Part shown: positions 1-7,430 of the stretch, piece by piece | Layout of the letters: each line of letters begins with the position of its first letter | Numbering within the stretch: position 1 is the first letter of the stretch | NCBI GenBank assembly: GCA_052034005.1 | Contig: JBPOJB010000040.1 | Location: 57,163 to 121,162 of the forward strand | DNA: 64,000 nucleotides | Source of the DNA: JAAYDI01 sp052034005 | GTDB lineage: Bacteria; Planctomycetota; Planctomycetia; Pirellulales; Pirellulaceae | Direction of reading: 5' to 3' | The notes under the pieces: generated by a model | Database searches by the model: none | Told to the model about the DNA's origin: nothing | What the model saw: the letters and a program-made list of their open reading frames with translations, nothing else | Made by a program: the position numbers and the translations under genes

Positions 1-1
1 C

Positions 2-571
2 ATCGGGAAGTCCGTCAAGCAGCTGGAACAGCTCAACGGCGTCACCCCGTTCGCCGTCGCGTATGTGATCCAGGCCGGGCTCAGCGGTCACGCCATCCCG
101 ATCAGCGCCGGGACGCTCGAGATGCTGCGCGTGATCGGGATCATCAGCGACAGTGAAGCGGAACAGCAGAAGGTGCCCGGCCTGGAACGGGCGATTGCCA
201 AGAGTCGGGGCGTGGAATTCGGATCGCTCTTGCACCAGCTGGGAACCGACTACGGCGCGTCGCCCTTCTCGCCGCGCGTGCGGGCCATCATGCTGGAGAT
301 CGCCCCGGACGCCAAGGACCGGTTCCCCAAGCGGACCGCCAAGAGAGCGGTCGCCGAGGGCGAGGCGCAAGCGCCGGCCGGCGAGCCCCAGGCCGCGGCG
401 ACTGGCGGCACGACACCCGCCAAGAGAGACGACAGCAAGACGCCCGATGTCAAGCCGAAAAAAAGCACGCCGAAAAAGGCGGCACCCAAGTCTTCAGCAG
501 GCAAGAAGCCGCCGCCGGAGGACACGAAGAAATCGGCCACCAAGCGACTCTCGAAGCGTAAACCCCGGTAG
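2..571 (+). CDS. HhH-GPD/endonuclease III-like protein, C-terminal part (5' end outside window)
   Basis: The reading frame is open from the first bases of the window, so the gene starts upstream; an internal ATG at 65 is not needed. The visible part has about 110 ordered residues (KSVKQLEQLNGVTPFAVAYV, HAIPISAGTLEMLRVIGI) resembling the helical half of endonuclease III-like HhH proteins, in which HAIPISAGT would stand where Nth has its catalytic VDTHV segment. The catalytic Asp of that segment and the C-terminal Fe-S cysteine cluster are not seen. The last 75 residues are a Lys/Ala/Pro-rich, low-complexity tail (KPKKSTPKKAAPKSSAGKK) that could bind nucleic acid. The family assignment is from memory of the family and is weak; a glycosylase or lyase activity should not be assumed. 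Confidence 0.5.
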   Translation: MGKSVKQLEQLNGVTPFAVAYVIQAGLSGHAIPISAGTLEMLRVIGIISDSEAEQQKVPGLERAIAKSRGVEFGSLLHQLGTDYGASPFSPRVRAIMLEIAPDAKDRFPKRTAKRAVAEGEAQAPAGEPQAAATGGTTPAKRDDSKTPDVKPKKSTPKKAAPKSSAGKKPPPEDTKKSATKRLSKRKPR

Positions 572-682
572 TCGGACCGGCGGCCGCAGGCGGCGCGCGG
601 CGGGACCGGTTGCGGCCGAGTCCCGCACCCGATCGACGCACGGCCGCGGCGCGCCGGCCCATTCCCCTCGGAGAGAACGGTG

Positions 683-2938
683 ATGCATCCCAATGCTGCG
701 CAGTGGAGCTCTCTGGCCGGCGCCCTGGTGTTGTGGGCCGGCCTGGTCCTGACCGGCCCGAGCCACGCGTCGGAGGACCCGTCCGATGTCGGCTACGCAG
801 TGCCGCCCCTGACCGAGTCCCAGCAGGACCACGCGGACGCCGTGGCGCTCTATGCGCACGGCCGCGTGCTGGTGCAGCGCGGCAGCCAGCTGGAAGGTGA
901 CGCGCGCACGCAGGCGCTCTCCGAGGCGCTCCGCTGCATCCAGCGGGCCTGGTGGCTCGATCACGACCTGGCGTCCATCACCGAGGACATTCTCCCCCTG
1001 GCGTATGCGCTCAAGCATGGCGGCGAAGCGGTCCGCTACTGCGTGATCGCGGCCCGCCAGCCGGACGCCGCGCCCGAGCGGCTCAGGGAAGTCGTCCCCG
1101 AACTGTTCAAGGGCATGGCCATGGACCTGGCCCGGCGCAACAGCTTCGAGGACTCCCTGACCCTGTACGCGAAGTACCAGCAGCTCGCGTCGCAGCGCGG
1201 CGATCCGCCCGACGTGGCCGTCGCATTCGAGATCGGCCGCTTGTCGTTGCTGCTGGGCAAGTTCGACGACGCGGCGGCCGCGTTCGCGACGGTCCGCGAC
1301 GCGCTGGACAATCCCGAGGGCACGACGCTGGCCCCCGACGACCGGGCCGCGCTCCTGCGTAGTCCGGAGATCACGTACGCGCTGATGGGCGAGAGTTTCC
1401 TGCGGGCCAACCGACTGGATGAGGCGGAAGCCATGTTCCGCCGGGCGGAGGAGGCGAAGCCCAACGCGGCGATGCTCGGATTGCGCCTGGCATTGATTGA
1501 GAAGGCGCGAGGGAACCGCGACCGAGCGCTGCAGGAGCTGGAACCGTACTTCTCGGCCAAGACCACGTCGGGCGGCATGGCGCCCTACCAAGTGCTCGAA
1601 TGGGCCCTGTCCGGCGTGGACGCGGCCGGCCCCGCCGCCGCGCCGGCGCCGCCGAGCGAGGAGGTGCTCACCCAACTCAAGCGGCTGGCCGAGCACGACC
1701 CGCACAATGCGTTCCTCGGCTATTTCCTGGCCGACCGGCTGCGCGCCGCGATGCGTTGGGAGGAGGCGATTGCGCAATACCGCGCCATGCTCGCCGTGGA
1801 ACCGGCCGCGGATGGGCACCAAGGCCTGGTGGAGATCTTCATCCGGCAGCAGCAACTCGCGCCGCTGTTGGATCAGCTGGGCGAAGTGGTGGATCAGACC
1901 GGATCGCTCTTGCCGCTGGGCGCGAGCATTGACCCGCTGGCCACTGACCGGGCCCTGCTCGAGCGGCTCTCGGGCGTGATGCAGGCGAGGCTGGCCGACG
2001 ACGCGGCGGGGGCGTCGCCGGGCGCGGTCATGGCCATGGCGCTGCTGGAGGCGAAGGGGGGCACCGTGGAGCGTGCGGAGTCGTACTGGCACGAGGCGTT
2101 GCGGCACCCCGCCCCGGCCGCCGGCCAGTTCGCCGTCAACTATGCGCTGTACTTGTTGGAACGCGGCGAGGGGCTGCGTGCGGCGGCCGCGTTGGAGCAC
2201 GTGCTGGACGAGAAACTGCTGCCCGACCGGGACGCCGAGCTGCATTTCTACCTGGCCGGAGCCTGGTCGTTGGGCAAGGAGTACACCAAGGCCCTGGCCG
2301 CCGCGCGCGCGGCGGCCAAGCTGGAGCCGCACTCGGCACGCATGGCGGCGCGCGCACCGTGGGTGCTGTACCAGGCCAAGCGGCTGGACGAGGCGGATCA
2401 GGCGTACCGGGCCATCATCGACCGGTTCGGCGCGGACTATGGCTCGGAAGAGACGCGCCAGGTACTGCACGATATCCGGTTCGTGCTGTCCGCCATCCAG
2501 GCCGAACAGGACCGCCTGGCCGAGGCCGAGGAATGGCTGCGCCAGGTGCTCGACGAGTACCCCGAGGACATTGGGGCGCTGAACGACCTGGGCTACCTGT
2601 GGTGCGACCAGGGCCAGCATCTGGAGCGATCGCTGGCCATGGTGCGCACCGCCGTCCAGGCCGAGCCGGCGAACACGGCGTACCGGGACAGCCTCGGTTG
2701 GGCGCTGTACCGGCTCGGTCGCTATACTGAAGCATTGGAGGAGCTGCAGCGTGCGGCGGCCGCGGACGACGCGGACGGCGTCATTTTCGATCACCTCGGC
2801 GACGCGCACCTGCAATTGGGCCAGGTGCCTGCCGCGATCGACGCGTGGCGGAAGGCGGCCGCCGCCTTCCAACAGCAGGACGACGTGAAGCGGCTCGCCC
2901 GGGTGCAGGACAAGCTTGGACAGCACGCGGCGCCGTAA
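683..2938 (+). CDS. Exported TPR-repeat protein
   Basis: 751 residues. A signal peptide (hydrophobic LAGALVLWAGLVLTG, then SHASED) is followed by almost continuous helical repeats. Clear tetratricopeptide units occur at the C-terminus (LGWALYRLGRYTEALEELQRA; LGDAHLQLGQVPAAIDAWRKA), with weaker ones throughout. TPR proteins act as scaffolds for protein-protein contacts; no catalytic domain is visible, so the partner is unknown. The start chosen is ATG at 683, with GGAG about ten bases upstream; an in-frame GTG sits directly before it at 680. The gene lies 43 bp upstream of the YebC gene and may be co-transcribed with it. Confidence 0.85.
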   Translation: MHPNAAQWSSLAGALVLWAGLVLTGPSHASEDPSDVGYAVPPLTESQQDHADAVALYAHGRVLVQRGSQLEGDARTQALSEALRCIQRAWWLDHDLASITEDILPLAYALKHGGEAVRYCVIAARQPDAAPERLREVVPELFKGMAMDLARRNSFEDSLTLYAKYQQLASQRGDPPDVAVAFEIGRLSLLLGKFDDAAAAFATVRDALDNPEGTTLAPDDRAALLRSPEITYALMGESFLRANRLDEAEAMFRRAEEAKPNAAMLGLRLALIEKARGNRDRALQELEPYFSAKTTSGGMAPYQVLEWALSGVDAAGPAAAPAPPSEEVLTQLKRLAEHDPHNAFLGYFLADRLRAAMRWEEAIAQYRAMLAVEPAADGHQGLVEIFIRQQQLAPLLDQLGEVVDQTGSLLPLGASIDPLATDRALLERLSGVMQARLADDAAGASPGAVMAMALLEAKGGTVERAESYWHEALRHPAPAAGQFAVNYALYLLERGEGLRAAAALEHVLDEKLLPDRDAELHFYLAGAWSLGKEYTKALAAARAAAKLEPHSARMAARAPWVLYQAKRLDEADQAYRAIIDRFGADYGSEETRQVLHDIRFVLSAIQAEQDRLAEAEEWLRQVLDEYPEDIGALNDLGYLWCDQGQHLERSLAMVRTAVQAEPANTAYRDSLGWALYRLGRYTEALEELQRAAAADDADGVIFDHLGDAHLQLGQVPAAIDAWRKAAAAFQQQDDVKRLARVQDKLGQHAAP

Positions 2939-2981
2939 CGCGCCGCGTCACGTGTCGATCGATCGGGAAAGACGAAACACC

Positions 2982-3740
2982 ATGGCAGGCCATTCTCATT
3001 GGGCTGGGATCAAGCACAAGAAAGCGCTGGTGGACAACAAGCGCGGGAAGCTTTGGAGCAAGCTATCCAAGGCGATCATCATCGCGGCGAAGTTGGGCGG
3101 CGGGGACCCTGCCGCCAACATTCGCCTCCGGACGGCCATCCTGGATGCGAAGTCCAGCAGCATGCCGAAGGACACCATCGAACGCGCCATCAAGAAGGGC
3201 ACCGGCGAGTTGGAAGGCGGCAACATCGAGGAGGTCCTGTACGAGGGCTACGGCGCGGGCGGCGTGGCGGTCATGTGCGAAATCATGACGGACAACCGCA
3301 ACCGCACGGCACCGGAAATCCGCAAGATCTTCGATCTCCACAACGGAAAACTCGGCAGCACCAATTGCGTCGCCTGGATGTTCGAGCGGAAAGGCCTGTT
3401 CGTCATCCCCGCGGCCGGGACGACCGAAGAGCAGTTGATGGAGATCGCGCTCGAGGCGGGCGCCGATGACGTCAAGCAGGTGGGCGAGAACTTCGAGGTC
3501 ACCTGCCACCCCGACCAGTACGGGGCGGTGAGCGAGGCGGTGGAGCAGGCCGGCGTGACCGTGGCCGCGAAGATGCTCACCCGCGTCCCGCAGAACACCG
3601 TCGACCTGCAGCTGGAAGACGCGCGCAAGGTCATCAAGCTGCTCGAGGCGCTGGACGATCACGACGACGTCCAGAACGTGTCCTCCAACTTCAGCGTCTC
3701 GGACGAGGTCATGGCCGCAATCGAGGCTTCCAGCAGTTGA
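2982..3740 (+). CDS. YebC/PmpR family transcriptional/translational regulator
   Basis: 252 residues, the usual family length. The N-terminus MAGHSHWAGIKHKKALVDNK is the family hallmark, and further conserved blocks follow (GGDPAANIRLRTAI, MPKDTIERAIKKGTGE, YEGYGAGGVAVM, NRNRTAPEIRKIF, GSTNCVAWMF). Members of this family act as DNA-binding regulators, and the YebC branch has been linked to relief of ribosome stalling at proline-rich stretches. The start at 2982 is set by the conserved MAGHS; the frame is open further upstream without homology. The stop overlaps the TTG start of the next gene. Confidence 0.95.
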   Translation: MAGHSHWAGIKHKKALVDNKRGKLWSKLSKAIIIAAKLGGGDPAANIRLRTAILDAKSSSMPKDTIERAIKKGTGELEGGNIEEVLYEGYGAGGVAVMCEIMTDNRNRTAPEIRKIFDLHNGKLGSTNCVAWMFERKGLFVIPAAGTTEEQLMEIALEAGADDVKQVGENFEVTCHPDQYGAVSEAVEQAGVTVAAKMLTRVPQNTVDLQLEDARKVIKLLEALDDHDDVQNVSSNFSVSDEVMAAIEASSS

Positions 3741-4171
3741 CCCGCTACGACCCGTCGGACAGGTCCGGGACGAACCCCTACCGCGCCCCGCAGCAGCTGG
3801 CGGGCGGTTCGGTCGGCGCCCTGCGGCCGGGCGCCCGGGCCTGGCTCGTCGCACGCGGCCTGCTGTATCGGCGACTGGCCATCACCGCACCCCTGGAGAT
3901 TACGCTGGAATTCCACGGCCGAAGCCTGACCGATCGCGTGCTGGTCAACGAACGGGTGGTGGCGCGCCGGATCTCGTGGTGGCGGATCACGCCGCAGCTG
4001 CCCTTCACGCTGCCGACCGACGAGGGCCCGGTGCGCGGACTGGTCGAGATCCGCGTCTGGCCGTGGTTGACCCTGCGCGGGTTCCGCGTGCGCATCGCCG
4101 ACCGCGTGGTCTACGCCGAAGGATCGCTCGCGAGATGGTTCGCCGACGAGCCGCCCGTATCGGATGCCTGA
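3737..4171 (+). CDS. Conserved hypothetical protein with N-terminal NPYRAP motif
   Basis: 144 residues. The start is TTG at 3737, whose last two bases lie in the TGA stop of the YebC gene (TTGA overlap), suggesting translational coupling; no ATG is available near the N-terminus. The protein has a short disordered head with NPYRAP, then a compact basic domain rich in Arg, Val and Trp (RRISWWRITPQLPF, VEIRVWPWLTLRGFRV). A head of the NPY-x-P kind is frequent in planctomycete proteins. There is no membrane segment or recognised domain, and the function is unknown. It converges on the next (minus-strand) gene with an 11-bp gap. Confidence 0.7.
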   Translation: MTRYDPSDRSGTNPYRAPQQLAGGSVGALRPGARAWLVARGLLYRRLAITAPLEITLEFHGRSLTDRVLVNERVVARRISWWRITPQLPFTLPTDEGPVRGLVEIRVWPWLTLRGFRVRIADRVVYAEGSLARWFADEPPVSDA

Positions 4172-4182
4172 TCGATGTCCGG

Positions 4183-6042
4183 TCAGTGCTTGATCTTGGC
4201 CCAGTACCGCTCGAACGCACCGGGCTCCGAGAAGGCGGGGCTGTTGTCCAGGTCGTGACACTCAAAGCAGGTCTGTTCGGCATCGTCCAGGGTCAACACC
4301 ATCCCCTGCCGCAACGCGTCGATCTGGTCGTCACTCAGCGCCACGTTGCCGTTCTCCGCGTCCACGTGCGCCTTGCCGGGCCCGTGACAGCTCTCGCACC
4401 CGACACCCTTCAGGTGCGGCGTGCTATCCGGACTCAAGAAGCCCGACTCATACGGGTAATGCTTCTGCGGATTCCAACCCACGACATGGCAGCTGATGCA
4501 CTCGGGATCGAAGTTCCGCGGGATCTTGCTGCGCTTCGGCGGACGCTCCAACGTCGCATAGGCGTGCGCATGCTTGGGGGGGCTGTCCTTGTCCAGCCCG
4601 TTCTTCCACACCCTCCACGCCTTCCCGTGGCAGTCTTTGCAGGCCTCCGACCCGACATACTTCCCGCCGGTCGGCTGCGGCTGCGGCCGCAAGCCCAGCC
4701 CTTGAAACCCCTCTTCCTGGAGCTGCAGCTGGTAGGCTTCGAGCAACTTCAGCATCTCCTCGGTGTCCGGGAAACGCTCGTCCAACGGGACCCGCTGATA
4801 GCGCAGCGGCTGGGCCGCGTCGTCGTACAACCCCACCACACACGCATACATGCCCTTGACCCCGACCTGGATCATCTGCGACTTCGTCCCCGGGATCGGG
4901 TCCGGCTGCAACGTCGGCTCATCAATGCCGCCCGCCGAAACCACCAGGGAGAACTGCGGGAACTGCCTGGCCAACGCCACCGATTCCTCGCTCGTCGCCT
5001 GCGCGATCAACACGTACAGATCGCACCGCGCGCGCTGCAGTCCAGGCCAGACCTGCTTGATACCCTCCGCTGCCGCGCACACCGTCAGGTCGCTGTTGTT
5101 GATCGTCTGCAGGCTGCGATCCCCAAGCACGGCGGTGAGGCCGATTTTCTTGCCGCCTTGCTCGAGCACCAGATAAGGAGATGTGAAAGACGGATCCAAC
5201 ACCGTGACGTTGGCACAGACAAACGGACTGGGCTGGCCGTCTTTCGGCGCCACAACCACCACCAACTCAGGCGCCGGAAGCCGCAAATCATCCGGCCCAA
5301 ACCCGATTGCGCGGTACCCCATCTGCGTCAAGCCATCGACCGTCACGGAGAATTTGATCTCCGACTGCTTGCCGAAACGCCGCACCTGGTTGCCCGCGTC
5401 GATCGGCAGGACGGACCAGCCGCCCGCCTTGAGCTGCCTCAACAGCGAGCTGCGACGGATCAGGCCGCCCTTCTGGTTCTCCAGCCCCGAGCAGCCACAC
5501 GGTTCCAAGAATCCCCATTGCTGCCCGGTAAAGACCAGCGCCACCCGAGGCTTCGGCCAGCCGACAAACAGGTCCCGGTCGTCGCTCAATGACCGCGCGG
5601 TTTGAGTGCTCTCGATCGCCGCCCCCCGCTTTGGACTCTGGGCCAGCAAAACCGCATCGCTCAACACCAGCTGCCCCGGCTCCTCCAACCCCATCGCCGA
5701 CTCGGTGGCGTCCGACAAGTAACCATCCACCCAATCCGCTGACGCCGCCATGTCGGTCAACTCGCCCCCTGCAAACGGGGCGATCGGATCCGCCTGGCCC
5801 CATGCCGTCGGCACCGGCTGCTCGTAAGATACCCGCGCTGTGTCACCCACCCTCGGGGACTCCGCATCGCCCCCCGCAGTCGACGGGAAAGCCTCTACCA
5901 GCGCGCCCGGACGCGGCCCATCCACGGGCGGCCCGGCCGTAGTTGGCTGAGCCGGCTGTTGCTCACATCCGCCGACGGCGACGATGGCCGTCACGAAGAC
6001 GATCAGGTGCGACCATGAGCGCCAGGATTCACATCGGATCAT
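4183..6042 (-). CDS. Lipoprotein with metallophosphatase-like domain and tetraheme cytochrome c domain
   Basis: 619 residues. The N-terminus has a lipoprotein signal (LIVFVTAIVAVGGC, acylated Cys26). After a Pro-rich linker comes a UshA/5'-nucleotidase-like domain that opens with GFLEPCGCSGLENQKGG, followed by a cytochrome c554-like domain with four CXXCH heme sites: CKDCH at 468, CISCH at 515, CESCH at 549 and CFECH at 592. The protein should be anchored outside the inner membrane and carry electrons. The usual metal-binding GD and GNHD motifs of the phosphatase domain are not evident, so hydrolysis is doubtful. The start ATG at 6042 has GGAG eight bases upstream. It follows the DUF1573 gene by 86 bp on the same strand. 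Confidence 0.85.
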   Translation of the reverse strand: MIRCESWRSWSHLIVFVTAIVAVGGCEQQPAQPTTAGPPVDGPRPGALVEAFPSTAGGDAESPRVGDTARVSYEQPVPTAWGQADPIAPFAGGELTDMAASADWVDGYLSDATESAMGLEEPGQLVLSDAVLLAQSPKRGAAIESTQTARSLSDDRDLFVGWPKPRVALVFTGQQWGFLEPCGCSGLENQKGGLIRRSSLLRQLKAGGWSVLPIDAGNQVRRFGKQSEIKFSVTVDGLTQMGYRAIGFGPDDLRLPAPELVVVVAPKDGQPSPFVCANVTVLDPSFTSPYLVLEQGGKKIGLTAVLGDRSLQTINNSDLTVCAAAEGIKQVWPGLQRARCDLYVLIAQATSEESVALARQFPQFSLVVSAGGIDEPTLQPDPIPGTKSQMIQVGVKGMYACVVGLYDDAAQPLRYQRVPLDERFPDTEEMLKLLEAYQLQLQEEGFQGLGLRPQPQPTGGKYVGSEACKDCHGKAWRVWKNGLDKDSPPKHAHAYATLERPPKRSKIPRNFDPECISCHVVGWNPQKHYPYESGFLSPDSTPHLKGVGCESCHGPGKAHVDAENGNVALSDDQIDALRQGMVLTLDDAEQTCFECHDLDNSPAFSEPGAFERYWAKIKH

Positions 6043-6128
6043 TTCACGGACTCCGTTCTCTCGCCCAGTTATGTATGCCGCATCAAGGGGGGATGCGTGT
6101 ACGGCAGGAACCCGCCCAGTCGCACATG

Positions 6129-7334
6129 TTACTGGACGGCGAACTTGACGCGAATCAGGACTTCCTTCGTCTGAGGATGGGTCGTTTTCAAGACTATGCG
6201 TCCCAACCCGGCACGATTTCCTCCCATGCGGTTGATCGGCTCGCCGCCGGATGGGACTTCGATAGTCACCAAGTACTGGATCGTCTTGCCCTGGTTCAAT
6301 TCCTTGCGAGGGCTGATGGTCACCTGCAGGTACTCGGCCGGGTCCACTTCGCCGACCGTCAATTGCGTTTCGTGGCGGTGATCGCCGGTCACGTACAGTT
6401 GTAGAACCGCCTGCGCGCCTTCGGACCGCTTGAGGGTGCCGAATTTGAGCAGGCCCAGGTCGGCGTTGAACACAGCCGAAGAGGCGATCCGAATATCGGA
6501 CATCACCCGCCCTTTGACGGGGATATGCAGGAGCGCTTCCTTGTCTGCGTGCGCCTTGATGTGGATTGTCTGGTTTATCGGCCCCAGTGGCAACCCAGGT
6601 TTGGCGATTAGTCGGACCAGGAGTCCACAGCTGGCGCCTTTTTCCTGCTCCACCACCTCCTGGGGAAGAGGCTCGAAGGCCACGTCGAAGAACGGGGCCG
6701 TGTAAGGGTCTTCCCAGCTCGTTTCCAGGATGTCGAGATGGTCGCTGCGGAAGCCGAACAGCTGGAACTGTGCCTCCGAGCCGGTGTTGGAAGACACCAT
6801 GCCCATCGCCACTTCGCTCGGCAACGCCCGGACCGTCTCCGTCACGTAGCCCTTGATCCGCAGCCGCACGACGGGTGCGTCCGGATCGTTGGTTCCCACC
6901 TCGACCGTCTGCGCGAAGTCCGGCGAATCCATCATGGTCTGGCCGGTCCATTCGATGGTTATGTCGATGCTCTCGCCCGGCCTGGCATTCCGCTTGGTGA
7001 TTTCGCTCACGGTGCACTTGCACGTGCTGCGGCGTTCGGTCAGCCTCAGGTCCTCCTGCCCGACGTTCGTGAGTCGGAATGTGTGTTGCATCTTGGAGAA
7101 GCGTTCCATGCTGCCGAAATCAAAGACTTCGCCGCCCTCGACGACGACTCGGGGCGGAGTCGCCCCAGCAGCCCGGCGCTCCTCGAGGCGCTGCTCCTCC
7201 TTCGCGTGCTCCTGGGCCCAGAAGTCCTCCGAGAAGAACCGGTCGGCGCCGCGGTGCCGCTCCACGTAGGTCGACCCGATCCCAATACCCGCTCCTGCGA
7301 CAACCACCGCCAGGACACCGAGCAAACTTCTCAT
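6129..7334 (-). CDS. DUF1573 family membrane-anchored/exported protein
   Basis: About 401 residues. An N-terminal hydrophobic segment (LLGVLAVVVAGAGIGIGS) serves as signal or anchor. The DUF1573 signature follows: an Ig/ASH-like beta domain with FDFGSMERFSKMQHTFRLTN, the cysteine motif STCKCTVSEI, and TNDPDAPVVRLRIKG, then a second beta-rich half. Proteins of this type are extracytoplasmic and common in Bacteroidetes and Planctomycetes; their biochemical role is not established. ATG at 7334 was chosen because GAGGGTGATC lies upstream; an in-frame ATG at 7355 would add seven residues. It is followed by the multiheme lipoprotein gene, suggesting a shared periplasmic function. Confidence 0.85.
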   Translation of the reverse strand: MRSLLGVLAVVVAGAGIGIGSTYVERHRGADRFFSEDFWAQEHAKEEQRLEERRAAGATPPRVVVEGGEVFDFGSMERFSKMQHTFRLTNVGQEDLRLTERRSTCKCTVSEITKRNARPGESIDITIEWTGQTMMDSPDFAQTVEVGTNDPDAPVVRLRIKGYVTETVRALPSEVAMGMVSSNTGSEAQFQLFGFRSDHLDILETSWEDPYTAPFFDVAFEPLPQEVVEQEKGASCGLLVRLIAKPGLPLGPINQTIHIKAHADKEALLHIPVKGRVMSDIRIASSAVFNADLGLLKFGTLKRSEGAQAVLQLYVTGDHRHETQLTVGEVDPAEYLQVTISPRKELNQGKTIQYLVTIEVPSGGEPINRMGGNRAGLGRIVLKTTHPQTKEVLIRVKFAVQ

Positions 7335-7430
7335 CCAGATCACCCTCGCACGCACTGGCCAGCCGGCCCATTCGGCGGCGCGGACCGATCTGGACCGGAT
7401 ATTTCACTGAACGCCTATTCTACCTAATCT

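Noticed and set aside
494..2926. 810-codon open frame on the minus strand opposite the TPR gene
   Set aside because: It mirrors the third-position GC of the TPR gene; its translation is Arg/Gln/His/Val-rich low-complexity without a domain.
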